A DNA stretch of 64,000 nucleotides, from contig NZ_FTNI01000004.1 of NCBI RefSeq assembly GCF_900156315.1, positions 62,001 to 126,000 on the forward strand, in the 5' to 3' direction. Position numbers and translations under genes: made by a program. This DNA is from Microbispora rosea (GTDB taxonomy: Bacteria > Actinomycetota > Actinomycetes > Streptosporangiales > Streptosporangiaceae). The notes below the pieces were generated by a model. The model was not told where the DNA came from, did not search any database, and saw only the letters and a list, made by a program, of their open reading frames with translations. This document shows, one piece after another, positions 25,172 to 32,484 of this stretch (within the stretch, counting starts at the first letter, position 1; each line of letters begins with the position of its first letter).

Positions 25172-25261
25172 ACGAAGGAATTCCCGCCCACAGCAGGCGG
25201 ACGGGAAATGCCGATAGACGCAGGGCAATTCGAAATCGAATCCTGTCAGGGAGGAACCATA

Positions 25262-25810
25262 ATGCCCAAGCTCAAGAAGATCTTCGCAGGGCTCGCGCTC
25301 AGCACCGCGGTCGTCGGCGGAGCCGTCGCCATGGGCGCCACGGCCGCCAGCGCCGACGACAACCCCTTCTGGGCCAAGAAGAGCGACGAGCGCCCCATCG
25401 CCAAGGATGGCGCGGCCAACGGCGTCGACGACAGCACGGGCGGCATCGCCCAGGACAACAAGAAGGGGGACGACTTCTTCCCGCACGCGTTCTCCCCGAA
25501 CAACACCCGGGAGCGCAACGACCGCAACCACAACATCGACGACCGCAACCAGAACAACATGTGGGACACCAACAACTGGTGGGGTCAGAACCTCTACAAG
25601 GACGACAAGTCGGGGCACGACGCCTTCGGCCTCGTCGCGAAGGATGTCGCGTTCGGCTTCCAGGAGAAGGACGACCGCGCATTCAACTGGCTCAACAACA
25701 ACTGGTGGGCCGACCAGAACTGGTGGGACCACAACAACAACGACTGGTGGAACCGCAACGACCGCGAGCACAACGACAAGAACGACAACAACAACCGCAA
25801 CAACGTCTGA
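25262..25810 (+). CDS. Array protein 5: secreted Asn/Asp/Trp-rich protein
   Basis: A 182-residue precursor with a signal peptide of about 30 residues (MPKLKKIFAGLALSTAVVGG..., after ASA). It shares PIAKDGAANGVDDSTGGIAQ and FGLVAKDVAFGFQEK with protein 4. The rest is charged and Asn-rich (RERNDRNHNIDDRNQNN, NNWWADQNWWDHNNNDWW), with many Asp/Arg pairs and no Cys. GGGAGG lies before ATG 25262. The frame is open upstream to 25208 but lacks a ribosome binding site there. Exported, probably intrinsically disordered; function unknown. Confidence 0.78.
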   Translation: MPKLKKIFAGLALSTAVVGGAVAMGATAASADDNPFWAKKSDERPIAKDGAANGVDDSTGGIAQDNKKGDDFFPHAFSPNNTRERNDRNHNIDDRNQNNMWDTNNWWGQNLYKDDKSGHDAFGLVAKDVAFGFQEKDDRAFNWLNNNWWADQNWWDHNNNDWWNRNDREHNDKNDNNNRNNV

Positions 25811-26010
25811 TCCGCGAGGCATGACGCCTCGCGGGACACCGCGCCGTCCGGCCGGGTGACGGGAGCAGGTGGGCAGGACCGCCCACGAGCGCATCTCCGT
25901 CATCAGCCGGGGACGACGGCGCCGGTGAGTGCAGCCAGGTGTTTCCAGCGCAACCGCGCGCCGAGCGACGGCAGGCCTGGAAACACCTTCCACCAGATGG
26001 CATGAGACAA

Positions 26011-26039
26011 GGGCTCCGGCGAGATCCTCGCCGGAGCCC
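26011..26039 (+). terminator. Terminator after array gene 5
   Basis: GGGCTCCGGCGAG / CTCGCCGGAGCCC with a 3-nt loop, followed by TGACCTTTTCC; the same 13-bp stem as after gene 3. Confidence 0.85.
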
Positions 26040-26237
26040 TGACCTTTTCCGGCCCCCCGATGCCGCCCTCGAACCCGCCCCCGACGACCCGCTCCCACGG
26101 GCCGAAGCGAACGAGAACAGGGGATTGAGGAACACCACCGTGGGGAACCACGGCCCGCCCTACCCCGGCTGCCGCACTGACACGTCAGGCATGAACGTCG
26201 ATCAGGTCAGCGGTCGCCTAACCCGAGGCGTCGCGCC

Positions 26238-26275
26238 ACAACGCGGGCCCAAATTCCCTCCGGGCCAGTTTGCCG
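26238..26275 (+). promoter_or_regulatory. Degenerate array box 6 (ACAA-N8-CAAATT-N12-GTTTGCCG)
   Basis: Both half-sites are recognisable with three substitutions (CAAATT 26250-26255, GTTTGCCG 26268-26275) and the same two gaps. It ends 123 nt before ATG 26399. Confidence 0.45.
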
Positions 26276-26398
26276 GTGGGCCGTCTCGGCAATTAAGACG
26301 CCACGGGCGATGACCGGACATACAGGACATCGCCTGACATTTCCGACAGACACCGGGAATGTCGCACTCGGGCACTCCATCCTTCGAGGAGGACCTCA

Positions 26399-26701
26399 AT
26401 GCCCAAATTCCGGAACGTCATCACCGGTCTGGCGGTCAGCACGGTAATGGCAGGCGGCGCTCTCGCCCTGAGCACCACCACCGCTCACGCAGCCGCCCCT
26501 GGCGCCCCGACCATCAGCGCCAACTGGGGCCACGGCCCGGGCCACTGCAGGCGTCACGGACGTGGCTACCGCAACACGGCCGTCAACCGCAACGACTTCC
26601 GCTTCTTCAAGTTCAAGAAGGAGAAGAAGGTCAATCGGAACAACGCGGCCTTCGCATCCGGTGACGCCGTCGTCGAGATCGACGGCGACGACGACGACTG
26701 A
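26399..26701 (+). CDS. Array protein 6: short secreted basic/acidic protein
   Basis: A 100-residue precursor, the shortest member. The signal peptide (MPKFRNVITGLAVSTVMAGG..., after AHA) matches the other array proteins. The mature part has a His/Arg patch (HGPGHCRRHGRGYRN), a Lys/Phe stretch (NDFRFFKFKKEKKVNRNN) and an acidic tail (VVEIDGDDDD). It lacks the long Asn runs of proteins 3-5. Function unknown. Confidence 0.75.
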   Translation: MPKFRNVITGLAVSTVMAGGALALSTTTAHAAAPGAPTISANWGHGPGHCRRHGRGYRNTAVNRNDFRFFKFKKEKKVNRNNAAFASGDAVVEIDGDDDD

Positions 26702-26867
26702 CACTGACGGGTGACACCCAGTCGTACGGGGCCGTCGGCGCGAAGCCGCGGTGTCCGGGCCCGCCCTGATCACGCCTCCGCCACCTCCGTGGCGATCGGG
26801 CGGCGGTGAACGGGCGGCCGAGAGCCCGCGGCCCCTGTACGGATCGCCCACTTCTGTACCGTGAAAA

Positions 26868-26895
26868 AGCCCCGGCGGAACTGTCCGCCGGGGCT
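26868..26895. terminator. Bidirectional terminator between array gene 6 and ku
   Basis: AGCCCCGGCGGA / TCCGCCGGGGCT, a perfect 12-bp stem with a 4-nt loop. On the minus strand it is followed by TTTTT, making a classical intrinsic terminator for ku; the plus strand end is C/T-rich. Confidence 0.8.
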
Positions 26896-26935
26896 CCTCC
26901 GGGCAGAGCCGACATGACCGCGCCGGCAGGAACGC

Positions 26936-27853
26936 TCAGGCGGAACGACGCGTCTTCCGCTTCTTGGGCGACTTCTCCTCCTCCGCGTCGTCCGACGCGG
27001 CCTTCCTGGCGGCGTCGCCGGAGGCGGCGGCCTTGGCCTTGGCGGCCCTGCCGGGCGACTTGGCCGGGGCGGCGCCCTGGCGCTCCCGTTTGGCCGCCTC
27101 CACGCTGGCCCGCAGCGCGGCCATGAGGTCGACGGCCGGCCCGGCCTCGGCCGGGGCCTCGGGGGCGACGATCTCCTTGCCCGCCACCTTGGCCTCGATG
27201 ACCTCCTGCAGCGCCTCCCGGTAGGCGTCCTTGTATTCGGCGGGATCGAAGTCCGCCACCATCGTCTCGATCAGGGACTCGGCCATCTTCAGTTCCTGGG
27301 GCCGTACGTCGACGTCCTCCTCCAGGAACCCGAAGTCGGCCTCGCGGATCTCGTCCGGCCAGAGCATGGTCTCCAGCACGAAGACGCCGTCGCGGACGCG
27401 GAGCGCGGCCAGCGACTCGCGCTGCCGCAGGGCGACCTTCACGACCGCCACCTGTCCCGACCGCTCCAGCGCGTCCCGCAACAGCACGTACGGCTTGGCG
27501 CCCTGCCCGTCCGGCTCCAGGTAGTAGGACTTGGCGAAGTAGATGGGGTCGATCTGGTCGGCGGGGGTGAACTGCAGCACGTCGATCCTGCGGGACGTGG
27601 TCAACGGCAGATCGGCGAAGTCCTCGTCGGTCAGCACGACCATCTCGCCGGTCGCGAGCTCGTACCCCTTCGCGATGTCCGAGTAGGGCACCTCTTCGCC
27701 GTCGACCGAGCAGACCCTCTTGTACTTGATCCGCCCGCCGTCCTCCCTGTGCACCTGGTGGAACGTGACGTCCTTCTGCTCGGTCGCCGAGTAGAGCTTC
27801 ACCGGGATGGTGACAAGACCGAACGAGATCGCGCCTTTCCAGATGCTGCGCAT
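26936..27853 (-). CDS. ku: Ku protein, NHEJ DNA-end binding
   Basis: A 305-residue bacterial Ku that forms a homodimeric ring on DNA ends and recruits ligase. The core (1-255) opens with MRSIWKGAISFGLVTIPVKL and contains the conserved EDVDVRPQELKMAESLI region. The tail after 265 is Lys/Ala/Arg-rich (GRAAKAKAAAS, SPKKRKTRRSA), as in actinobacterial Ku proteins where it modulates DNA binding. ATG 27853 is the family start; the 16-codon extension upstream is not conserved. Divergent from the ligase and polymerase genes. Confidence 0.96.
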   Translation of the reverse strand: MRSIWKGAISFGLVTIPVKLYSATEQKDVTFHQVHREDGGRIKYKRVCSVDGEEVPYSDIAKGYELATGEMVVLTDEDFADLPLTTSRRIDVLQFTPADQIDPIYFAKSYYLEPDGQGAKPYVLLRDALERSGQVAVVKVALRQRESLAALRVRDGVFVLETMLWPDEIREADFGFLEEDVDVRPQELKMAESLIETMVADFDPAEYKDAYREALQEVIEAKVAGKEIVAPEAPAEAGPAVDLMAALRASVEAAKRERQGAAPAKSPGRAAKAKAAASGDAARKAASDDAEEEKSPKKRKTRRSA

Positions 27854-27930
27854 AGCCACATTCTCGTCTCTGTGTTCGAACGACGCTATGGTGGGATTCA
27901 AGGGAGTTACCTCATGGGCAGGTACCCACT

Positions 27931-28887
27931 ATGGCGGTGCCGTATCCGATCGAGCCGATGCTTGCCATTCCAGGAGAAATCCCTTCCGACTCCGGGGCGT
28001 ACGCGCTGGAGGTGAAGTGGGACGGCATCCGCGCACTCGCGTACGTCGACGGCGGCGTGCGGGTCACCGGGCGGCACGGCGCCGACTTCACCTCCCGATA
28101 TCCCGAGATCTCCGCCGCCATGGCCCCGCTGGCCGGGCGCAGGGCGGTGGTCGACGGCGAGGTGGTGGCCTTCGACCCCGAGGGCCGGCCCAGCTTCGGC
28201 CGGCTGCAGAGACGCATGCACGTCGCCGATCCCGCCGGGGCCCACCTGCTCGGCCGGCTGCCGGTCTCCTACCTGCCCTTCGACCTGCTCCATCTCGACG
28301 GGCACACGCTGCTCGACCTCCCCTACCTGGACCGGCGGGCGCTGCTCGACTCGCTCGGCCTGGGCGCGCCGCCGTACCTCCCCTGTGAACCGGCGGTGCT
28401 GGAGGCGACCAGGCGGCAGGGGCTGGAGGGCGTGGTCGCCAAGCGCCTCGACTCGCCCTACCGGCCGGGGCGAAGGGCCGAGTGGTGGATCAAGGTCAAG
28501 AACCTGCGGACCGCCGAGGTGGTCGTCGGCGGCTGGCGGCCGGGCAAGGGCCGCCGCGCGGGCGGCGTCGGCTCGCTCCTGCTCGGCGTGTACGCCGGGG
28601 CCTCCCCTGCCGAGTTCCTCTTCGTCGGCCATGTGGGCACCGGGTTCACCGACGCGATGCTCGGCGACGTCCTCCGCCTGATTGAGCCGCTCGAGATCGG
28701 GCAGAGCCCCTTCTCTGACGGGCTTCCTCGGGAGATCTCCCGGAACGCCCGGTGGGTCAGGCCCGATGTGGTCGGCGAGGTGGCGTTCAGCATGTGGACG
28801 CGCGACGGACGGCTGCGCAACCCCGTGTGGCGGGGCGTGCGCGCCGACAAGATCCCCGCGGAGGTGCGGCGGGAGGAGCTGCGATGA
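27931..28887 (+). CDS. ATP-dependent DNA ligase, NHEJ type
   Basis: A 318-residue stand-alone ligase (nucleotidyltransferase plus OB domain) equivalent to the ligase module of LigD. The adenylated lysine is K29 in EVKWDGIR, with DGEVVAFD (motif III), EGVVAKR (IV) and WWIKVKN (V). It seals breaks held by Ku. It overlaps the polymerase gene by 4 nt (ATGA), so both are made together. Confidence 0.95.
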   Translation: MAVPYPIEPMLAIPGEIPSDSGAYALEVKWDGIRALAYVDGGVRVTGRHGADFTSRYPEISAAMAPLAGRRAVVDGEVVAFDPEGRPSFGRLQRRMHVADPAGAHLLGRLPVSYLPFDLLHLDGHTLLDLPYLDRRALLDSLGLGAPPYLPCEPAVLEATRRQGLEGVVAKRLDSPYRPGRRAEWWIKVKNLRTAEVVVGGWRPGKGRRAGGVGSLLLGVYAGASPAEFLFVGHVGTGFTDAMLGDVLRLIEPLEIGQSPFSDGLPREISRNARWVRPDVVGEVAFSMWTRDGRLRNPVWRGVRADKIPAEVRREELR

Positions 28888-29765
28888 CGGAGAAGGTGCG
28901 GGTGAAGGTGGAGGGCCGCCTGCTTGTCCTGACCAACCTGGACAAGGTTCTCTATCCGGACGCCGCGTTCACCAAGGCCGAGGTGATCGACTATTACACC
29001 CGGATCGCGCCGGTCCTGCTGCCACACCTCAAGGGGCGTCCGCTCACGGTCAAGCGTTACCCGAACGGCGTCGACGGCCAGTTCTTCTTCGAGAAGAACG
29101 CCCCCGAGCACACCCCCGACTGGGTCCGTACGGTCACCCTGCCCGCGCCGGGCAGCACCAAGAACCGCGAGGAGATCGACTTCGCGGTCGTGGAGGACCT
29201 GCCGGCCCTGGTCTACTACGCCAACCTGGCCGCCCTGGAGATCCACGTGCCGATGTGGCGGGTGGCCAAGGACGGCGAGCCGCAGCCGCCCGACACCCTC
29301 GTCTTCGACCTCGACCCCGGCGCCCCCGCCACCATCGTCGACTGCTGCCGGGTCGCCGTCCTGCTGCGGCAGGCCCTGGCCGACGACGGCCTGGAGAGCC
29401 ACCCCAAGACCAGCGGTCAGAAGGGCATGCAGATCTACGTCCCCTGGGACCGGGGCCAGGACACCTCCGGCTACGCCAAGGCGCTCGCCCGGCGGATGCA
29501 GGCCGAGCATCCGTTCGTGACGAGCGTGATGGCGAAGAAGGAGCGGCCGGGCAAGGTCTTCATCGACTGGAGCCAGAACAACCCGGCCAAGACGACGGTC
29601 GCGCCCTACTCGCTGCGCGCCGCCGGGCGGCCGACCGCGTCCACCCCCCTCCTGTGGGAGGAGGTCGAGGCGTGCGACAGCCCGGACCGGCTGGTGTTCA
29701 CCGCACCTGACGTGCTGGAGCGCGTGGAGAAACACGGCGACCTGTTCGCACCCCTCACCGCTTAG
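28884..29765 (+). CDS. NHEJ polymerase/primase (LigD polymerase domain)
   Basis: A 293-residue archaeo-eukaryotic-primase-like polymerase that fills gaps at joined ends, preferring ribonucleotides. The metal-binding aspartates are D142 and D144 (VFDLDPG). LTNLDKVLYP, the conserved opening, and KTSGQKGMQIYVP are present. In many bacteria this is fused to ligase and phosphoesterase in LigD; here it is separate and no phosphoesterase domain is seen. Confidence 0.95.
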   Translation: MTEKVRVKVEGRLLVLTNLDKVLYPDAAFTKAEVIDYYTRIAPVLLPHLKGRPLTVKRYPNGVDGQFFFEKNAPEHTPDWVRTVTLPAPGSTKNREEIDFAVVEDLPALVYYANLAALEIHVPMWRVAKDGEPQPPDTLVFDLDPGAPATIVDCCRVAVLLRQALADDGLESHPKTSGQKGMQIYVPWDRGQDTSGYAKALARRMQAEHPFVTSVMAKKERPGKVFIDWSQNNPAKTTVAPYSLRAAGRPTASTPLLWEEVEACDSPDRLVFTAPDVLERVEKHGDLFAPLTA

Positions 29766-29844
29766 CCCCGCTGCTTAGTGCCGCCGCCACCCTGGCCGTA
29801 GTGTGGACCTGTCGCAGCCGACCGTCGAACGGAAGGACAAGCAC

Positions 29845-30045
29845 ATGCCCGAGATGGACCCCCTCGACGAGGTGGTCGAGGAGATCTCGATCGAGGCGCC
29901 GGAGGCCGACGCGGTCGAGCAGCACCAGCTCGTCAAGGTCGCCGACGACAGGCGCTGGCCCGAGCACGTTCCGTTCGACGCCGACCCGGCCGACGTGGCC
30001 GAGCAGGAGCGTACGGTCGACCTCGACGACGACGACTATCGCTGA
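29845..30045 (+). CDS. Small acidic hypothetical protein
   Basis: A 66-residue, highly acidic soluble protein (PLDEVVEEISIEAPEADA, ending VDLDDDDYR) with no Cys or membrane segment. GGAAGGA is 8 nt before ATG 29845. It lies between the NHEJ genes and the TetR gene. I do not recognise the family. Confidence 0.6.
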   Translation: MPEMDPLDEVVEEISIEAPEADAVEQHQLVKVADDRRWPEHVPFDADPADVAEQERTVDLDDDDYR

Positions 30046-30117
30046 TCCGGATTACCGACACGTAGGATGAGGCCCCGGGGCGGGAGCCCCCGATGCGCAT
30101 CTTGCAAGGAGACTGCC

Positions 30118-30738
30118 GTGACCGCTACCCCGGACGCCAAGCCCCGGGGCACCCGGCTACCCCGGATGGCCCGCCGCCGCCAGTTGCTGAGCGCGGCACA
30201 GGAAGTGTTCGTGGAGAACGGCTACCACGCGGCGGCGATGGACGAGATCGCCGAGCGGGCCGGTGTGAGCAAGCCGGTGCTCTACCAGCACTTCCCGGGC
30301 AAGCTGGAGCTGTACCTCGCGCTGCTCGATCTGCACGTCGACGACATGGTGACCCGGTGCCGGCAGGCGCTCGAGTCCACCACAGACAACAAGCAGCGGG
30401 TGCAGGCTGCCATCGGCGCCTTCTTCGACTTCGTCTCCAGCCAGGGCGAGGCGTTCCGGCTCGTCTTCGAATCCGACCTGCGCAACGTCGCGCCCGTACG
30501 GCAGCGGATGGAGCGTTCGCTGCACGAGAGCGCCGAGGCGATCAGCCGGGTGATCCAGGAGGACACCGGCTGCTCCAGCGACGAGGCGCACCTGCTCGGT
30601 GTGGGCCTGGTCGGCATGGCCGAGGTGAGCGCGCGCTACTGGCTGAGCAGCCACGGCTCGATCCCCAAGGAGGCGGCGACCCAGCTGATGGCGCGCCTGG
30701 CCTGGCGCGGAATCAGCGGTTTCCCGCGCACCGGCTGA
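30118..30738 (+). CDS. TetR-family transcriptional regulator
   Basis: A 206-residue TetR repressor. The HTH is at about 20-66 (QLLSAAQEVFVENGYHAAAM, VSKPVLYQHFPGK). The all-helical C-terminal domain (FFDFVSSQGEAFRLVFESDL) is that of the conserved family next to DUF3107 in actinobacteria (Rv3208 equivalent). GTG 30118 follows AAGGAG by 6 nt. Ligand unknown. Confidence 0.93.
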   Translation: MTATPDAKPRGTRLPRMARRRQLLSAAQEVFVENGYHAAAMDEIAERAGVSKPVLYQHFPGKLELYLALLDLHVDDMVTRCRQALESTTDNKQRVQAAIGAFFDFVSSQGEAFRLVFESDLRNVAPVRQRMERSLHESAEAISRVIQEDTGCSSDEAHLLGVGLVGMAEVSARYWLSSHGSIPKEAATQLMARLAWRGISGFPRTG

Positions 30739-30832
30739 CGGAATCCTGTTCGCTTCACGCGATCACGGTGCCGGCCACTCCCGGAGGCGACGACGATGGG
30801 GAGTGGACCAGCCCTCGCGAAAGGGGAGCCCG

Positions 30833-31063
30833 ATGGAAATCAAGATCGGCGTACAGTCGGTGCACCGAGAACTCGTCGTGGAGACCGACCTGTCGGCCGA
30901 GGAGATCGAGGAGGAACTCCGCAAGGCGCTCGCCTCCGAGAAGGGCGTCTTCTCGCTCACCGACACCAAGGGCCGCCGCGTGGTCGTCCCCGTGGACTCA
31001 CTCGGCTTCGTCGAGATCGGCGAGGACGAGTCGCGCCCCGTCGGCTTCGGCGGGACGCTCTAA
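30833..31063 (+). CDS. DUF3107 family protein
   Basis: A 76-residue soluble protein of the DUF3107 family (EIKIGVQSVHRELVVE, SLGFVEIGE, ending RPVGFGGTL), conserved next to the TetR gene throughout actinobacteria (Rv3208A). Function unknown. AAAGGGGAG precedes ATG 30833. Confidence 0.93.
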   Translation: MEIKIGVQSVHRELVVETDLSAEEIEEELRKALASEKGVFSLTDTKGRRVVVPVDSLGFVEIGEDESRPVGFGGTL

Positions 31064-31498
31064 ACGCCTCCGTCATCGCCACCGGCCGGCCGGCGGCGCG
31101 CGCCCACACCGCGCGCCGTCACGGCGGCCGATCATGATCCGCGCTGGGTCAGGTGCGTCCGTAACCGCATCCGCGGGGACGGCGGGTCAGATCCGCGCGA
31201 TGGGGATCCCGCCTCCCGCTGATCGTCGGACAACCCGCGCTTCCTCTCCGCAACACCGCACGCGGAGTCCAGGTGTTCGGCCCACATCTCGTCAAGGAAG
31301 TGCCGTAGCGGCGCGAGGCCCTCATGCTCGCACCGTACATCCGTTTGGCACGTGCGCGACCCATGAACGCCGGACCGGCCGGTGCGCGAAACAGGCTCCC
31401 GGCCCTCCCCGCCGCCGCCGTTCCGGAATTCCGGCCAGGTCAGAGGGATCGCGGGCACCGAGCGCCGCATCGACGGCCCTCGCGCGAAGCCGTGAAGA
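31064..31498. other. Intergenic region without a supported gene
   Basis: No convincing gene. On the minus strand around 31231-31330 a short translated stretch, APLRHFLDEMWAEHLDSA, resembles the C-terminal helix of ArsR-type regulators, but no HTH is present. It may be a decayed regulator fragment. Otherwise featureless. Confidence 0.35.
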
Positions 31499-32158
31499 TC
31501 ACGGTCCGGGCGTGAGGCCGAGGGCGGCCATCCGCTTGCCGTGCTCCTCGGTCAGCCTGGCGAACATCCGCCCGATCTCCGCCAGGTTCTCGCCCTCCTC
31601 GCCCACCAGCAGAGCGGCGAGCCGCGGCCGGACGGCGGCGAGCCGCTGCCCCTGGCTCAGCGCCTCCCCGACCATGCGGCGCGCCCACAATGCGAGGCGG
31701 CCGCACAGCCGCGGGTCGGCGTCCAGCGCGGCGCGCACCCGCTCCACCGCGAACTCCCCACGGCTCTCGTCGGTCAGCACCTCGTCCACCAGGGCGCTGA
31801 TCGAGGGAGTGGTGTGCCGCGCCGCCTCGCGGTAGAAGTCGCCCGCGATCCCCACGCCGACGTACGCCTTGATCAGCGCCTCGTGCCAGTCCTTCGGCCT
31901 GGTCTGGGCGTGCCAGTCGTCGATCGCCTCCACGAAGGGGGCCATGGCCTCCTCAGGATCGACGCCGAGCGAGGCCAGCCGGTCTCGCAGCACCCGGAAG
32001 TGCCCGTACTCGGTCGCGGCCACGTCCCCGAGGGCGGCCCTGTCGTTCAGCGTCGGAGCCAGCAGGGCGGCGTCCTCGGCCAGCCGGAGGAAGGCGGCGA
32101 GCTCGGCGTACGCGAGAACACCGAGCAGGTCCACAATCCCGGGAGAGGAATCACTCAT
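31499..32158 (-). CDS. Ferritin-like fold protein
   Basis: A 219-residue helical protein of the actinobacterial ferritin-like family (Rv3210c equivalent). It has a four-helix bundle with conserved acidic residues and histidines (AYAELAAFLRLAEDA, AATEYGHFRVLRDRL, EALIKAYVGVGIAGDFY). Metal binding is plausible but not shown. ATG 32158 begins MSDSSPGIVDLLG; the frame is open upstream to 32326 without homology. Confidence 0.85.
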   Translation of the reverse strand: MSDSSPGIVDLLGVLAYAELAAFLRLAEDAALLAPTLNDRAALGDVAATEYGHFRVLRDRLASLGVDPEEAMAPFVEAIDDWHAQTRPKDWHEALIKAYVGVGIAGDFYREAARHTTPSISALVDEVLTDESRGEFAVERVRAALDADPRLCGRLALWARRMVGEALSQGQRLAAVRPRLAALLVGEEGENLAEIGRMFARLTEEHGKRMAALGLTPGP

Positions 32159-32484
32159 GGGTGCAGCGTACGGCTCCGCGGCTCCCCCGCCGGCGCCCTC
32201 GCTCACCCCCGGCGCAGCAAGAGCTTTTAGCGAGAAGACGCAGAAATCGGTTCCGTGTTGTGGTATCGAGTAGACTGCTTCGTGGAAGTGCGACCGCACT
32301 GTGTGGATCGGTGCTGTGTAGATCACCGTAACGATCCCTGTGTCGATCCGGGGCCATTCCCCGGACCCCAGGAACCACTGGATGCCGCGGTCGCTGATTC
32401 ATGACGAGGGCGTGACTGTCCGCGAGGACCCGGACCGGGGAGGCTCTGCCGGCCGGCTGTCCCGGAGGGTCGCCTTCGCACTGA
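32159..32484. other. Divergent region, ferritin-like / DEAD helicase
   Basis: No gene. It holds the promoters of both divergent genes. Several GATC-rich and TGTGTAGATC / TGTGTCGATC / TGTGTGGATC near-repeats occur between 32300 and 32350 and could be regulator half-sites. Confidence 0.4.

Larger units (their letters stand above)
24510..25261. other. Spacer between array genes 4 and 5
   Basis: No gene. After the gene 4 terminator (24719) there is a featureless stretch with CCCCATCGGGTCG / CATCAGGTCG / CACCGAATCG short imperfect repeats (about 24905-24960), then an A/T-richer region leading into the array box (25080) and the leader hairpin (25157-25171). Confidence 0.55.
25811..26398. other. 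Spacer between array genes 5 and 6
   Basis: No gene. It contains the terminator at 26011, then an unremarkable stretch, and a degenerate box (26238-26275). CGAGGAGGAC (26383-26392) is the gene 6 ribosome binding site. Confidence 0.55.

Noticed and set aside
20421..25261. Known riboswitch (such as ydaO/c-di-AMP) in the array leaders
   Set aside because: The conserved core sequences of that class could not be found; only simple hairpins are seen.
20585..26701. Chaplins or rodlins
   Set aside because: No chaplin domain (paired Cys in a 40-residue hydrophobic unit) and no rodlin motifs; only the small secreted nature is similar.
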